From positions 3,720,001 to 3,784,000 of the forward strand of contig NZ_JAFBCF010000001.1 in the NCBI RefSeq assembly GCF_016907535.1: a DNA stretch of 64,000 bases, given 5' to 3'. Source of the stretch: Microlunatus panaciterrae. GTDB taxonomy: Bacteria > Actinomycetota > Actinomycetes > Propionibacteriales > Propionibacteriaceae. Position 1 is the stretch's first letter. Each line of letters starts with the position of its first letter. Shown piece after piece: positions 28,537-38,491 of this stretch. Both the position numbers and the translations under genes were made by a program. The notes beneath the pieces were generated by a model. It was not told the DNA's origin. It made no database searches and saw only the letters and a program-made list of their open reading frames with translations.

Positions 28537-31449
28537 ATGGAACTCAGCCCTTCGGAGTCGACCAGCCCAGCAGCGGCCTACGCGCGATTCCGCCACACCC
28601 AGATGAGCCCGACGTTGTCGCTGTTCGCCGACGCGTACGGCTTCGAATTCGACGACTACCAACGCCAGGCGTGCGCCCAGGTGGAAGCCGGCTCGGGCGT
28701 GCTGGTCGCCGCGCCCACCGGGGCCGGCAAGACCATCGTCGGTGAGTTCGCTGTCTACCTGGCGCTGAGCCAGGGCCGCAAGTGCTTCTACACCACCCCG
28801 ATCAAGGCGCTGTCGAACCAGAAGTACGCAGACCTGGTCCGCCGACACGGCTCCGCCGCGGTGGGGCTGCTCACCGGCGACTCCTCGATCAACTCCGAGG
28901 CACCGGTGGTGGTGATGACCACCGAGGTGCTGCGCAACATGATCTACGCGAACTCCAGGACGCTGGACAACCTCGGCTTCGTGGTCATGGACGAGGTGCA
29001 CTACCTGGCCGACCGGTTCCGCGGTGCCGTCTGGGAAGAGGTGATCATCGGGCTGGCCGAGTCGATCCAGGTGGTCGCGCTGTCGGCGACGGTGAGCAAC
29101 GCCGAGGAGTTCGGCGACTGGCTCTCCGAGGTGCGCGGCGAGATGGCGGTAGTGGTCTCGGAGCGACGACCGGTGCCGCTGTTCCAGCACGTGATGGTGG
29201 GCAAGAAGCTCTACGACCTGTTCGCCGACGACGCGCCGACGGCGGTCGAGGCACCGACCGGCAAGAAGGCGGAGGTCAACCCGGCCCTGACCCGGATCGC
29301 ACGGGACGAGTCCCGCTCGGTGCGTGACGACTCCCGCCGCCCGCGCGGGCGCAACGGCAAGGGTAAGCGGACGGTGGCCTACGGCAGCGGCGCCTACGGC
29401 GGTGCGGCGGCCCGCGGCCGGGGACCGCAGAACGGGCAGCGGTCGTCGGTGCCGTCGCGAGCAGACATGGTCGAGGCCCTGGACCAAGACGCGCTGCTGC
29501 CAGCGATCGTGTTCATCTTCTCCCGGGTCGGCTGCGACGCGGCCGCCCGACAGCTGCTGTCCTCCGGGATCCGGCTGACCAGCGCTGCTGAGCGGACCGA
29601 GATCACCGAGATCGCCGAGCGGCACACCGCCGGACTCAGCGGCGCCGACCTGCGGGCGCTCAACTACGACCTGTTCCTGGAGGCGCTGGAGCGCGGCATC
29701 GCGGCACACCATGCCGGCATGCTGCCGGCCTTCAAGGAGTGCGTGGAAGAGGCGTTCGTCAAGGGTCTGATCAAGGTGGTGTTCGCCACCGAGACGCTCG
29801 CGCTGGGCATCAACATGCCGGCCCGGAGCGTGGTGCTGGAAAAGCTGGTGAAGTACAACGGCGAGGTGCATGCCGACATCACGCCGGGGGAGTACACCCA
29901 GCTGACCGGACGGGCCGGCCGGCGCGGGATCGACATCGAGGGTCATGCGGTGGTGCTGTGGCAGCCCGGCCTGGACCCGCGGGCCGTTGCCGGTCTGGCC
30001 TCGCGCCGCACCTACCCGCTCCGGTCCTCCTTCACGCCGACGTACAACATGGCGGTGAACCTGGTGAGCAGTGTCGGCCGCGAACGGGCCCGGACGCTGC
30101 TGGAGCAGTCGTTCGCCCAGTACCAGTCGGACCGGTCCGTGGTCGGGCTGGCCCGAACCCTGGCTCGCAACTCCGAGGCGATCGAGGGGTATCTGGAACA
30201 GACCCGGTGCGAGCTGGGCGACTTCCTCGAGTACGCCCGGCTGCGGGACGACATCTCCGCCCTGGAGGCCGAGGCGGCCCGCGAGCGGAAGGCGGACCGG
30301 CGGGCCGAGGCGCTGGAGTCGCTGCTGGGTCTGAAGATCGGCGACATCATCAGGGTGCCGGCTGGCAAGAGCGCCGGCTGGGTCGTGGTGATCGACCCAG
30401 GCGTCCGGAGCGACCGGGACGGGCCGCGGCCGCTGGTCATGACGGAGGACCGGCAGGTCCGCCGACTCAGCCTGGTGGATTTCCCCAGGCCGGTCGCCGC
30501 GGTGGGGCGGATGAAGGTGCCCAAGCACTTCAACCCCAAGGAGCCGGCCTCCAGGCGCAACCTGGCGGCTGCGTTCCGCTCGAAGCTGGCCACCGTCGAC
30601 CTCGACCCGGGCCGGTTCCATCGCGACCAGGCCGACGGGGAGACGACGGCCAAGATCGCCGAGCTGCGCGCCCAGGTGCAGGCGCATCCCTGTCACGGCT
30701 GCCCGGACCGCGAGACCCACGCCCGCTGGGCCGAACGGGCGCTCCGGCTGCAGCGGGAGAACGAGAAGACGCAGAACCGGGTCCGCTCGCGCACCAACAC
30801 CATCGCCAACCACTTCGACAAGATCTGCCTGGTGCTGGAGTCGCTCGGCTATCTCGGCGGCGACGGCGGCACCGAGGTGACCCCGGACGGGCGGATGCTG
30901 GCCCGGATCTACAACGAGCTCGACCTGGTGGCGGCCGAGTGCATCCGCGGCGGTGTCTTCGACGACCTGACCGCGCCTCAGCTGGCCGCGGTACTGGCCT
31001 CGCTGGTCTACGAGTCGCGCCGAAGCGACGGTTCGGCCCGCCCCCCGCGGATGCCGGACCGGGTGAGCGAGACCGCGATGCAGCAGCTCCGCCGGATCTG
31101 GCGGGAGGTGTCGCTGGTCGAACGCGACGCCCGGCTGGAGCGCGGACCCGAGCTCGACATCGGCTTCAGCCAGGCCGCGTATGCCTGGGCGGCCGGTCGG
31201 CCGTTGGCAGCGGTGCTGAACGAGAGCCAGCTGACCGCCGGCGACTTCGTCCGCTGGGTGCGCCAGGTCCTCGACCTCGCCGACCAGGTCGGCACCGCCA
31301 GCGGCCCCGGACCCCTGCGCGACACGGCTCGGCAGGTGGTCCAGTCGATGCGCCGTGGAGTGGTCGCCTTCGTCCCGGAGGAACCGGACGAGTTCGCCGA
31401 CGACGAGCCGGGGGAGTTCGTACACGAGCAGGACCTGGACTCGCGCTAG
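28537..31449 (+). CDS. helY: Ski2-like DEVH-box RNA helicase (HelY type)
   Basis: A 970-aa superfamily 2 helicase of the HelY/Mtr4 group. RecA domain 1 has Walker A APTGAGKTIVGEFAVYLAL, TTPIKALSNQKY, the DEVH box in VVMDEVHYLADRFRG and motif III ALSATVSN. RecA domain 2 has VIFIFSRVGCD-type sequence and LTGRAGRRGIDIEGHAV. A basic insert near residues 240-310 (PRGRNGKGKR) is typical of actinobacterial copies, and the C-terminal DSHCT domain follows. The zinc-like CHGCPDRETH sequence at about residue 720 is also family-typical. Start is ATG 28537, with a TACGTT -10 ten bases upstream; GTG 28513 is an alternative. The position after tatC matches M. tuberculosis. Confidence 0.94.
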   Translation: MELSPSESTSPAAAYARFRHTQMSPTLSLFADAYGFEFDDYQRQACAQVEAGSGVLVAAPTGAGKTIVGEFAVYLALSQGRKCFYTTPIKALSNQKYADLVRRHGSAAVGLLTGDSSINSEAPVVVMTTEVLRNMIYANSRTLDNLGFVVMDEVHYLADRFRGAVWEEVIIGLAESIQVVALSATVSNAEEFGDWLSEVRGEMAVVVSERRPVPLFQHVMVGKKLYDLFADDAPTAVEAPTGKKAEVNPALTRIARDESRSVRDDSRRPRGRNGKGKRTVAYGSGAYGGAAARGRGPQNGQRSSVPSRADMVEALDQDALLPAIVFIFSRVGCDAAARQLLSSGIRLTSAAERTEITEIAERHTAGLSGADLRALNYDLFLEALERGIAAHHAGMLPAFKECVEEAFVKGLIKVVFATETLALGINMPARSVVLEKLVKYNGEVHADITPGEYTQLTGRAGRRGIDIEGHAVVLWQPGLDPRAVAGLASRRTYPLRSSFTPTYNMAVNLVSSVGRERARTLLEQSFAQYQSDRSVVGLARTLARNSEAIEGYLEQTRCELGDFLEYARLRDDISALEAEAARERKADRRAEALESLLGLKIGDIIRVPAGKSAGWVVVIDPGVRSDRDGPRPLVMTEDRQVRRLSLVDFPRPVAAVGRMKVPKHFNPKEPASRRNLAAAFRSKLATVDLDPGRFHRDQADGETTAKIAELRAQVQAHPCHGCPDRETHARWAERALRLQRENEKTQNRVRSRTNTIANHFDKICLVLESLGYLGGDGGTEVTPDGRMLARIYNELDLVAAECIRGGVFDDLTAPQLAAVLASLVYESRRSDGSARPPRMPDRVSETAMQQLRRIWREVSLVERDARLERGPELDIGFSQAAYAWAAGRPLAAVLNESQLTAGDFVRWVRQVLDLADQVGTASGPGPLRDTARQVVQSMRRGVVAFVPEEPDEFADDEPGEFVHEQDLDSR

Positions 31450-31482
31450 TCCCGAGGCCCGCTCCGCGTGGCCGCTCCGCCG

Positions 31483-31488
31483 TAGGAT
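31483..31488 (+). promoter_or_regulatory. -10 element (TAGGAT) of the 188-aa gene
   Basis: TAGGAT ends exactly six bases before ATG 31495; no Shine-Dalgarno is present, so the mRNA is predicted leaderless. Confidence 0.5.
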
Positions 31489-31494
31489 GGAGCC

Positions 31495-32061
31495 ATGGCG
31501 CTGAGGCATGACCGCACTCTGCAGGAGCTCGCCGACTATGCCCGACTGGTGGTGCGTGCGGCCTATCTGCACCGCAGCCGGATGCTGGTGGAGGTCGGCA
31601 ACTTCATCCGGGCCGAGGTCGACGATCCGGCGCAGGCCGAGAGGCTCGCCGAGCAGTTCGTGGCCGAGGCCGAGAGCGAGCTCAACGAGGAGCTGCGCCA
31701 CTGGCCGGAGCGCACCGACAACGACGCCCTCGGCGAGGTGCTGCGTGAGCTGCGGCACCGACGCTTCCTGACCCTGGAGAACTGCCAGGACCATTTCGAC
31801 GCCTCCCGGGCGCTCAAGGCGAACCCGGAGGACGTGGTGGGGGTGGTCTTCTTCACCGAAACTGACGTCTTCCACGCCATCACCGAGGGGATGCTCGAGC
31901 TCAAGGTCTGGCATCCCGACACGTCCAACGTGGTCGCCGCCGACCCGGAGCTGGCCACGGTGCTGGAACTGCTGGCGAAGCATGGTCTCTCGGCCGTCTT
32001 CGACGAGGGCCGGATCGAGGTGTCGATGACCTGGCGCCGGCACCCGCACCACCAGCACTAG
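31495..32061 (+). CDS. Hypothetical protein, 188 aa
   Basis: I do not recognise a named family with confidence. The protein is soluble, highly charged and mostly helical in its first 100 residues (AERLAEQFVAEAESELNEEL), followed by an alpha/beta part with VVGVVFFTETDVFHAITEG and a C-terminal His-rich tail (RRHPHHQH). The middle LTLENCQDHFDASRAL resembles the DUF-type proteins with an NCQ-DHF region. It is a single gene with its own leaderless promoter between the helicase and hisF. Codon use matches its neighbours. Confidence 0.75.
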   Translation: MALRHDRTLQELADYARLVVRAAYLHRSRMLVEVGNFIRAEVDDPAQAERLAEQFVAEAESELNEELRHWPERTDNDALGEVLRELRHRRFLTLENCQDHFDASRALKANPEDVVGVVFFTETDVFHAITEGMLELKVWHPDTSNVVAADPELATVLELLAKHGLSAVFDEGRIEVSMTWRRHPHHQH

Positions 32062-32135
32062 CCGCGTCCGTACACTCCGCACGGCTGCCGGTGAGGGCGG
32101 GAGACGGCGTTTTCGGCCCCTGCGGAGTGGTCCTC

Positions 32136-32141
32136 TAGGGT
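32136..32141 (+). promoter_or_regulatory. -10 element (TAGGGT) of hisF
   Basis: TAGGGT ends six bases before ATG 32148 with no ribosome site; predicted leaderless. Confidence 0.45.
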
Positions 32142-32147
32142 TGGGGC

Positions 32148-32924
32148 ATGACGGTGGCCGTACGCGTGATCCCCTGCCTTGACGTCCACGGTGGGCGGGT
32201 CGTCAAGGGGGTCAACTTCACCGACCTGCGGGATGCCGGCGACCCGGTGGAGCTGGCCGCGGTGTATGACCGCGAGGGTGCCGACGAGCTCACCTTCCTG
32301 GACATCTCCGCCTCGGTGGAGGGTCGCGAGACGACCCTGGAGGTGGTCCGGCGGACCGCCGAGTCGGTCTTCATCCCGCTCACCGTCGGGGGTGGGGTCA
32401 GCACCGTCGACGACGTGGACGTGCTGCTGCGGGCCGGCGCGGACAAGGTAGCCATCAACACCGGAGCCATCCGCCGTCCGCAGGTGATCGCCGACATCAC
32501 CCAGCGGTTCGGCAACCAGGTGCTGGTGCTGTCCGTCGACGCCCGGCGCGAGCATGGCCAGCCGTCCGGATTCGGGGTCACCACCCACGGCGGCCGCACG
32601 ACCGCAGGGCTGGATGCGCTCGAGTGGGCCCGCCGCGGCGTCGAGCTCGGGGTGGGGGAGATCCTGCTCAACTCGATGGACGCTGACGGCACCACCGGCG
32701 GGTTCGACCTGGAGATGATCCGCGCCGTCCGTGCCGTGGTGGACGTCCCGCTGATCGCCTCCGGTGGCGCCGGCCGGGCCGACGACTTCCCGCCGGCAGT
32801 GGCGGCCGGTGCTGACGCCGTGCTGGCCGCCAGTGTCTTTCACTTTGGTACCTTGCGGATCGGCGAGGTGAAGGCCGCCCTGGAGGCGGCCGGTTATCCC
32901 GTGCGTCTCCCGGTCACGAGCTAG
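32148..32924 (+). CDS. hisF: Imidazole glycerol phosphate synthase subunit HisF
   Basis: HisF is the cyclase of histidine biosynthesis, turning PRFAR into imidazole glycerol phosphate and AICAR using ammonia from HisH. The TIM barrel is complete at 258 aa with [17 protein letters not shown] (catalytic Asp 12), [22 protein letters not shown] (second catalytic Asp) and the phosphate loop [12 protein letters not shown]. It stands alone here: no hisH, hisA or hisI lies within 10 kb, whereas these are usually neighbours. The next gene starts 12 bp after its stop. Confidence 0.96.
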   Translation: MTVAVRVIPCLDVHGGRVVKGVNFTDLRDAGDPVELAAVYDREGADELTFLDISASVEGRETTLEVVRRTAESVFIPLTVGGGVSTVDDVDVLLRAGADKVAINTGAIRRPQVIADITQRFGNQVLVLSVDARREHGQPSGFGVTTHGGRTTAGLDALEWARRGVELGVGEILLNSMDADGTTGGFDLEMIRAVRAVVDVPLIASGGAGRADDFPPAVAAGADAVLAASVFHFGTLRIGEVKAALEAAGYPVRLPVTS

Positions 32925-32935
32925 AGAGGTCTTGT

Positions 32936-33874
32936 ATGCGTGTCTGGCTGCCCTATGACAGCCTCGAGGAGGCCGAACGGCGCCTCGGCGGCATCCCGGA
33001 CGGGGTCGAGGTGGCCTTGTTCACCGCCCAAGGGGAGCCCATGCCGGCGTCCATCGCCGACGTGGAGCTGTACGTCCTGCCCTACATGAAGGACGCCCAG
33101 GTGGTGCTGGAGCGGGCGGCCGAGATGAAGAGCCTGCGCGTGGTGCAGACGCTGACCGCCGGCTACGAGAACTTCGTCCCGCTGCTACCCGCCGGGGTGA
33201 CACTGTGCAACGCCGCCGGCGTCCACGACGCGAGCACCGCGGAGCTCGCGGTGGCCCTGACACTCGCCAGTGGCCGGCACCTGGACGACTACGCCCGCAA
33301 CCAGTCGGTGGGGCGCTGGGCGCCGAGCCTCGGGATCGCGCTCGCCGACCGGCGGGTGCTGATCCTCGGCTACGGCCGGATCGGGGCAGCCATCGAGCGA
33401 CGGCTGGCCGGCTTCGAACTGGCCTCCCTCACCCGGGTGGCCCGGCATGCCCGCGAGGATCCGGTCGTGCACAAGGTGTCCGAGCTGCCCGACCTGCTGC
33501 CCGAGGTGGACGTCCTGGTGGTTGTCGCTCCGCTCACCCCCCAGACGCAGGGGCTGTTGAACGCGGAGCTGCTGGCCCGGCTGCCGGACGGCGCGCTGGT
33601 GGTGAACGTGGCCCGCGGCGGTCTGGTCGACACCGACGCCCTGCTCGCCGAGACGGCCGGCGGCCGGCTGCGGGCGGCGTTGGATGTCACGGATCCGGAG
33701 CCGCTGCCGCCCGAGCACCCGCTCTGGACCACGCCGGGGGTGCTGATCTCGCCGCACGTGGGTGGCCCGAGCACCGCCTTCTTTCCGCGAGCCGACCGTC
33801 TGGTCGCGGCCCAGCTGCGCCGGTTCGCCGCCGGTGAGCCGCTGGCCAACCAGATCGACTGGGAGGACGGCTGA
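32936..33874 (+). CDS. D-2-hydroxyacid dehydrogenase family protein
   Basis: A 312-aa NAD(P)-dependent oxidoreductase. The nucleotide motif is LILGYGRIGAAIERRLAGF; catalytic residues are the Arg in VNVARGGLVDTDAL, the Glu in DVTDPEPLPPEHPLW and the His in LISPHVGGPS. Substrate cannot be predicted; the family includes glyoxylate, hydroxypyruvate and phosphoglycerate dehydrogenases, but this lacks the ACT domain of SerA. ATG 32936 has a GAGAGG nine bases upstream. Its TGA overlaps the ATG of the HIT gene, so the two are coupled. Confidence 0.9.
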   Translation: MRVWLPYDSLEEAERRLGGIPDGVEVALFTAQGEPMPASIADVELYVLPYMKDAQVVLERAAEMKSLRVVQTLTAGYENFVPLLPAGVTLCNAAGVHDASTAELAVALTLASGRHLDDYARNQSVGRWAPSLGIALADRRVLILGYGRIGAAIERRLAGFELASLTRVARHAREDPVVHKVSELPDLLPEVDVLVVVAPLTPQTQGLLNAELLARLPDGALVVNVARGGLVDTDALLAETAGGRLRAALDVTDPEPLPPEHPLWTTPGVLISPHVGGPSTAFFPRADRLVAAQLRRFAAGEPLANQIDWEDG

Positions 33875-34293
33875 TGAGCGCCGATCGGGGCTGCCTGTTC
33901 TGCGGGATCGTCGCCCGGCAGATCCCGTCCCGCCGGGTGTACGAGGACGATCATGCCTACGCGTTCCTCGACATCGGTCCCTGGCACCGGGGCCACACCC
34001 TGGTGGTCCCGAAGCGGCACGTCAGCGACCTCCTCGACCAGCCACCGGCGCTGACCGAGATCGCGCCGGCGATCGAGACCTGCTCCCGGCTGCTGGTGGA
34101 CTCCCTGCAGGCCGACGGTCTCAACCTGCTGTCGTCGTCGCGAGCCGTCGCCGGGCAGGAGGTCTTCCACCTGCACGTGCACCTGATCCCGCGCTACGCC
34201 GACGCGCCGGGAATCCGGTCGATGATCGGTCCCCGGCAGACGTCGGACGCCGAGTTGGACCAGGTTCTGGCGCAGATCACCGGTGGCCGATGA
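33874..34293 (+). CDS. HIT family protein
   Basis: The 139-aa protein carries CLFCGIVARQIPSRRVYEDD at the N-terminus (the first Cys pair can bind zinc in this group), the strand HTLVVPKRHVSDL and the histidine triad HLHVHLIPRY. HIT hydrolases split nucleoside phosphoramidates and related dinucleotides. No specific substrate can be given. The ATG overlaps the upstream stop (TGATG) and the stop overlaps the ATG of the membrane mannosyltransferase, making a three-gene coupled set. Confidence 0.92.
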   Translation: MSADRGCLFCGIVARQIPSRRVYEDDHAYAFLDIGPWHRGHTLVVPKRHVSDLLDQPPALTEIAPAIETCSRLLVDSLQADGLNLLSSSRAVAGQEVFHLHVHLIPRYADAPGIRSMIGPRQTSDAELDQVLAQITGGR

Positions 34294-35549
34294 GCAGCCG
34301 CCAGGACGCCCTGCCGGTCGCCCGCCCGAGGCCCGGCACCGGCGACCGGGTGAGCCGGACCCTGGTCGAGCTGGTGCCGCCGTTCGTCGTCGCCCTGGTG
34401 CTGCTGCCGGTGATCATCGCCTACGGCAGGTTCTGGCCCTGGCATCCGTCCACCATCGACCTGCAGGTGTACGTCTACGCGGTCAAGGACATGCTGGCGG
34501 GCAAGGACATCTTCGCCACCACCACGCCGTTCTGGAACCTGTACTTCATCTACCCGCCGATCGCGGCCATCCTGATGTGGCCGCTCGCCTTCGGGCCGTA
34601 CGCGATGTGGCAGGTCATCTGGACCGGTGGGCTGGTCTGGGCCCAGCAGTCGGTGCTCCGGCGCTGCGGGGTGCCGCGCGGCTGGAAGCTGGCACTGGTC
34701 GGGGTGGCGGTGGTGCTGGCGGTGGAGCCGATCCGCACCACCCTCGGCTACGGCCAGGTCAACACCCTGCTGATGGCGCTGGTGGTGGCGGACCTGCTGC
34801 CGGACGTGCCCGGGGAGCGCCGACGCATCCCGCGTGGCACCCTGATCGGTCTGGCCGCGGCGATCAAGCTGACGCCGGCGCTCTTCGTCGTCTTCGCGTT
34901 CCTGATCGGCAGGCGGCGGACGGCCGTTACGGCGATCGTCTCCTTCCTGGCCTTCACGGCCGTCGGTGCGATGCTGCTGTTCAAGGAGACGCTGGCCTTC
35001 TGGGGCGGTCTGTCGGGCGGCAACACCCGGACCGCCTCGCCGCTGTACACCGGCAACCAGTCGCTGCTCGGGGTGTTCTTCCGGCTGGGGGACACCTCCA
35101 AGGTCACCACCCTGGCCGGGCTCGCGTTCTCGGCGGCGGTGGCCCTGGTGAGCGTGCTGGTCGCGGCGCACTGGTGGCGGCGCGGCCAGCAGGTGTTCGC
35201 CGTCGCCCTGGTCGGGCTGGCCACCTGCCTGGCCTCCCCGCTGTCGTGGACCCACCACTATGTCTGGATCCTGCCGATGGCGGTGGCCGTGGTGCTTCCG
35301 CGGGTCGGTCGGCACCCGCTGCCGAGGTGGGCCCGCGGCGTCGCCGCGTTCTGGGTGCTGTGGGTGTGTGTCTGCCTGCCGCTGGCGGCGCTGCCGTACG
35401 GCGGTGGCCGGGAACGGCACTTCAGCTTCGGCCAGCAGCTGATCGCCAACCTGGGGCCTGCCCTCGGCGTGCTGCTGGTGGCCGGGTTGGCCTGGCAGCT
35501 GGTCTCGGTATCCAGATCTGCTGTCTCGGCGCCCGTGGCGTCCGGCTAG
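34290..35549 (+). CDS. GT87-like polyprenyl-phosphate-dependent mannosyltransferase
   Basis: A 419-aa membrane protein with about ten helices. The first extracytoplasmic loop after helix 1 contains [20 protein letters not shown], with the acidic residue typical of GT-C transferases, then [18 protein letters not shown]. Later [19 protein letters not shown] and [19 protein letters not shown] are characteristic of GT87 (DUF2029, PimE-like) enzymes, which use polyprenyl-phosphate mannose to extend lipid-linked glycans outside the membrane. ATG 34290 overlaps the HIT stop. Its TAG stop forms the first bases of the ilvD -10 box. Confidence 0.87.
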   Translation: MSSRQDALPVARPRPGTGDRVSRTLVELVPPFVVALVLLPVIIAYGRFWPWHPSTIDLQVYVYAVKDMLAGKDIFATTTPFWNLYFIYPPIAAILMWPLAFGPYAMWQVIWTGGLVWAQQSVLRRCGVPRGWKLALVGVAVVLAVEPIRTTLGYGQVNTLLMALVVADLLPDVPGERRRIPRGTLIGLAAAIKLTPALFVVFAFLIGRRRTAVTAIVSFLAFTAVGAMLLFKETLAFWGGLSGGNTRTASPLYTGNQSLLGVFFRLGDTSKVTTLAGLAFSAAVALVSVLVAAHWWRRGQQVFAVALVGLATCLASPLSWTHHYVWILPMAVAVVLPRVGRHPLPRWARGVAAFWVLWVCVCLPLAALPYGGGRERHFSFGQQLIANLGPALGVLLVAGLAWQLVSVSRSAVSAPVASG

Positions 35550-35552
35550 ATT
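35547..35552 (+). promoter_or_regulatory. -10 element (TAGATT) of ilvD
   Basis: TAGATT ends seven bases before ATG 35560; the TAG is also the stop codon of the upstream gene. No ribosome site, so ilvD is predicted leaderless. Confidence 0.45.
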
Positions 35553-35559
35553 TGCCCCC

Positions 35560-37278
35560 ATGACCGCCGACACCTCAGCCCCCGAAGAGACCACCACCAG
35601 CACCGGCCCGGACATCAAGCCCCGCTCCCGGACCGTCACCGACGGGCTGGAGGCGACCGCAGCCCGGGGCATGCTCCGTGCGGTCGGGATGGGCGACGAC
35701 GACTTCGCCAAGCCGCAGATCGGGGTCGCGTCCAGCTGGAACGAGATCACCCCCTGCAACCTGTCGCTGGACCGGCTGGCCAAGGCGGTGAAGGACGGCG
35801 TGCACGCGGCCGGCGGCTACCCGCTGGAGTTCGGCACCATCTCGGTGTCGGACGGCATCTCGATGGGCCATGAAGGGATGCACTACTCCCTGGTCAGCCG
35901 GGAGATCATCGCCGACTCCGTGGAGACGGTGATGGAGGCCGAGCGGCTGGACGGTTCGGTGCTGCTGGCCGGCTGTGACAAGTCGCTGCCCGGCATGCTG
36001 ATGGCCGCGGCCCGGCTCGACCTGTCCTCGGTGTTCCTCTACGCCGGCTCGATCATGCCCGGCCGGGTGGGGGACAAGGACGTCACCATCATCGACGCCT
36101 TCGAGGCGGTCGGCGCCTGCGTACGCGGCCTGATCAGCCGGGAGCAGGTGACCGAGATCGAGAAGGCGATCTGTCCGGGCGAGGGCGCCTGCGGCGGGAT
36201 GTACACCGCCAACACCATGGCCAGCGCCGCCGAGGCTCTCGGGATGGCGCTGCCGGGCTCGTCCGCGCCGCCGGCGGTGGACCGTCGCCGCGACGGGTTC
36301 GCCCGCAAGAGCGGCGAGGCGGTGGTCGGGCTGCTGCGTCGCGGCATCACCGCCCGGCAGATCCTCACCAAGGAAGCCTTCGAGAACGCCATCGCCGTCG
36401 TGATGGCCTTCGGCGGCTCCACCAACGCGGTGCTGCACCTGCTCGCCATCGCCAACGAGGCCGAGGTCGACCTGAGCCTTGACGACTTCGTCCGGGTGGG
36501 CAAGTCGATCCCGCACCTGGGCGACCTGAAGCCCTTCGGGCGCTATGTGATGAACGACGTGGACCGGGTGGGCGGCGTGCCGGTCGTGATGAAGGCCCTG
36601 CTGGACGCCGGTCTGATGCACGGCGACTGCCTGACCGTGACGGGCAAGACGATGGCGGAGAACCTGGCCGACATCGCCCCGCCGGACATCGACGGCACCA
36701 TCATCCGGGCGCTGGACAACCCGATGCACCCGACCGGGGGCATCACCATCCTGCGCGGGTCGCTCGCGCCGGAGGGTGCGGTGGTGAAGAGCGCCGGGTT
36801 CGACACCGACGTGATCAGCGGCACCGCCCGGGTCTTCGACGGCGAGCGGGCCGCGATGGACGCGCTGGAGGACGGCACCATCTCCGCCGGTGATGTGGTG
36901 GTGATCCGTTACGAGGGTCCCAAGGGCGGACCGGGGATGCGCGAGATGCTGGCGATCACCGGTGCCATCAAGGGTGCCGGGCTGGGCAAGGACGTCATGC
37001 TGATCACCGACGGTCGGTTCTCCGGCGGTACCACCGGCCTGTGCGTGGGCCACATCGCCCCGGAGGCGACCGAGGGCGGACCGATCGCGCTGGTGAACGA
37101 CGGCGACGTGATCACCTTGAACGTGGCCGAGGGCACCCTCGACGTGGACGTCGACCCGGACGAGCTGGAGCGGCGACGGGCCAGCTGGACCCCGGCACCG
37201 CGACCGGTGCGGCGGGGCGTGCTGGCCAAGTACGCCAAGCTGGTCCAGTCCGCCAACGTGGGAGCGATCTGCAGCTGA
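35560..37278 (+). CDS. ilvD: Dihydroxy-acid dehydratase
   Basis: IlvD dehydrates 2,3-dihydroxy-isovalerate and its isoleucine counterpart, the third shared step in valine and isoleucine synthesis. The 572-aa protein shows [12 protein letters not shown] (cluster Cys), [16 protein letters not shown] (second Cys), [20 protein letters not shown] (third Cys) and [20 protein letters not shown] near the C-terminus. Start ATG 35560 is directly downstream of a -10 box. It is separated from ilvBN by the divergent stress protein gene. No leader peptide with branched-chain codons precedes it, unlike ilvB and cimA. Confidence 0.97.
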   Translation: MTADTSAPEETTTSTGPDIKPRSRTVTDGLEATAARGMLRAVGMGDDDFAKPQIGVASSWNEITPCNLSLDRLAKAVKDGVHAAGGYPLEFGTISVSDGISMGHEGMHYSLVSREIIADSVETVMEAERLDGSVLLAGCDKSLPGMLMAAARLDLSSVFLYAGSIMPGRVGDKDVTIIDAFEAVGACVRGLISREQVTEIEKAICPGEGACGGMYTANTMASAAEALGMALPGSSAPPAVDRRRDGFARKSGEAVVGLLRRGITARQILTKEAFENAIAVVMAFGGSTNAVLHLLAIANEAEVDLSLDDFVRVGKSIPHLGDLKPFGRYVMNDVDRVGGVPVVMKALLDAGLMHGDCLTVTGKTMAENLADIAPPDIDGTIIRALDNPMHPTGGITILRGSLAPEGAVVKSAGFDTDVISGTARVFDGERAAMDALEDGTISAGDVVVIRYEGPKGGPGMREMLAITGAIKGAGLGKDVMLITDGRFSGGTTGLCVGHIAPEATEGGPIALVNDGDVITLNVAEGTLDVDVDPDELERRRASWTPAPRPVRRGVLAKYAKLVQSANVGAICS

Positions 37279-37299
37279 GCCCCGCCCGCCGGCGCCCGA

Positions 37300-38205
37300 T
37301 CAGCGTTCGCGCGGGGAGTCCTTCTTGTGCACGTGCACGATGGCGAGCGGCCGGGTGGCCTCCTGCAGCACCGCCCGGCTGATCGACCCGAGCAGCATCC
37401 GCTTCATCGCGCCGTGACCGCGAGAACCGACCACGGTCAGGGCGGCGTCCCGGCTGGCGTCGATGATGGCCTCGGCCGGCTGGCCCCGAACCACCCGGAC
37501 CTCGACCGGGATGGCTGCGTCGGCGTCGGTGCGGACCCGCTCCAGCGCCTCGTGCACGACCTTGGTGGCGTACTCGCGTTCGGCCTCGTCGAACTCGGAG
37601 ATCAGCCGCGGTTCGGTCGGCATCGCCAGCCAGGGCAGGTGATAGGCACTGACGGCGCGCAACGAGGTGCCGAGCAGCGCCGCCTCGTCGAGGGCGACCC
37701 GCAGCGCCGCATCGCTGAAGATGGATCCGTCGACGCCCACCACGACCGGCCCGGTTATAGGCCCGGCCGTCGCCACCTCGGGCGGGATGATGAACACGGG
37801 GCAGGCGGCCTTGCCGGCCAGCCGGACGCTAACGGAGCCGATCAGGGCCGCCCCGATCGACCCGAGCCCTCGGCTGCCGACCACCAGACCGGCCGCGTCG
37901 TGGGAGGCCTTCAGCAACACCGCGGCGGGGGAGCCCATCTCGAACTTCGTGGTGATCTCCACCTCCGAGCCGGGAGTGTGCGCCTTGCGGGCGGCGACGG
38001 TGAGCAGGTTCTCGGCGTACTTCTCCAGCTCGTTGACCCGGGGCAGCGCGACCGGGCTGCCGTACGGGTCGGCGACGATCGGCACGTTGAGGGCATGGAT
38101 GAGCCGGAGCGCCAGGCCGCGTCGTTCGGCCTCGGCCGCCGCCCAGCGCAGGGCGATGCCGCTCTCGCTCGAGCCGTCGATCCCGACCACCAGGTGTGCT
38201 GCCAT
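37300..38205 (-). CDS. Universal stress protein with two UspA domains
   Basis: Two tandem UspA folds in 301 aa. Each carries the ATP-binding motif: VVGSRGLGSIGAALIGSVS in the first and VVGSRGHGAMKRMLLGSIS in the second, with IDGSSESGIALRW and VDGSIFSDAALRVAL as the N-terminal strands. Tandem Usp proteins are common in actinobacteria and linked to dormancy and stress. ATG 38205 is preferred because GGAGGAG lies immediately upstream on the minus strand; an ATG at 38,253 would place the start in the ilvB leader region. It is convergent with ilvD and divergent from ilvB. Confidence 0.93.
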   Translation of the reverse strand: MAAHLVVGIDGSSESGIALRWAAAEAERRGLALRLIHALNVPIVADPYGSPVALPRVNELEKYAENLLTVAARKAHTPGSEVEITTKFEMGSPAAVLLKASHDAAGLVVGSRGLGSIGAALIGSVSVRLAGKAACPVFIIPPEVATAGPITGPVVVGVDGSIFSDAALRVALDEAALLGTSLRAVSAYHLPWLAMPTEPRLISEFDEAEREYATKVVHEALERVRTDADAAIPVEVRVVRGQPAEAIIDASRDAALTVVGSRGHGAMKRMLLGSISRAVLQEATRPLAIVHVHKKDSPRER

Positions 38206-38351
38206 GTCTCCTCCGTCTTCCAGCGGGGCTCTGTTCTTCTGTTCTATCGTCAAACAGGCTCGGATGGCATCAGGCGCCGGTCCCCGTCTGCCGGGACCTT
38301 GGTCCCGGCGTCAACGGCGGGACCAGATTCCGAGACCCGGCATATCGCTGG

Positions 38352-38380
38352 TTGACACTCCTGTCAGGATGGGCGATCGT
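38352..38380 (+). promoter_or_regulatory. ilvB promoter (TTGACA, 17 bp, GATCGT)
   Basis: A consensus -35 TTGACA at 38,352-38,357 and GATCGT at 38,375-38,380 are spaced 17 bp. The predicted transcript would begin at the GTG of the leader peptide, six bases downstream. Confidence 0.6.
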
Positions 38381-38386
38381 GAGTAT

Positions 38387-38434
38387 GTGCAACCTGCAAC
38401 CCAGATTCTCGTAGTTAGCCAGCGTGTCGACTGA
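38387..38434 (+). CDS. Leader peptide of ilvB (branched-chain attenuator)
   Basis: The short frame GTG CAA CCT GCA ACC CAG ATT CTC GTA GTT ... TGA encodes VQPATQILVVSQRVD, 15 residues with Ile-Leu-Val-Val in a row. An in-frame ATG at 38,369 is an alternative start but lies between the promoter boxes. Run of codons for the pathway's three end products just before a hairpin and terminator is the hallmark of ribosome-mediated attenuation, known for ilvB operons of corynebacteria and others. The GTG sits six bases after a -10 box, so the peptide would be translated from a leaderless mRNA. Confidence 0.75.
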   Translation: MQPATQILVVSQRVD

Positions 38435-38491
38435 GCCACCTCAGCCACCGACACGCTCCCTCGTCTGCCATCCGGCGGCCGGGGGTTTTTT
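38421..38491 (+). terminator. Attenuator of ilvB: anti-/pro-terminator stems and T-run
   Basis: AGCGTGTCG (38,421-38,429), at the end of the leader frame, pairs perfectly with CGACACGCT (38,449-38,457). Downstream, CCGGC-G-GCCGG (38,472-38,482) is followed by GGG and TTTTTT (38,486-38,491), an intrinsic terminator. CCCTCGT (38,458-38,464) can also pair with ACGAGGG (38,498-38,504) across the terminator, giving a candidate alternative fold. Confidence 0.65.

Noticed and set aside
28003-32082. Very long minus-strand frame of 1359 codons
   Set aside because: Antisense to the lipid kinase, helicase and 188-aa genes; composition is H/Q/R/G-rich as expected of a GC-rich shadow.
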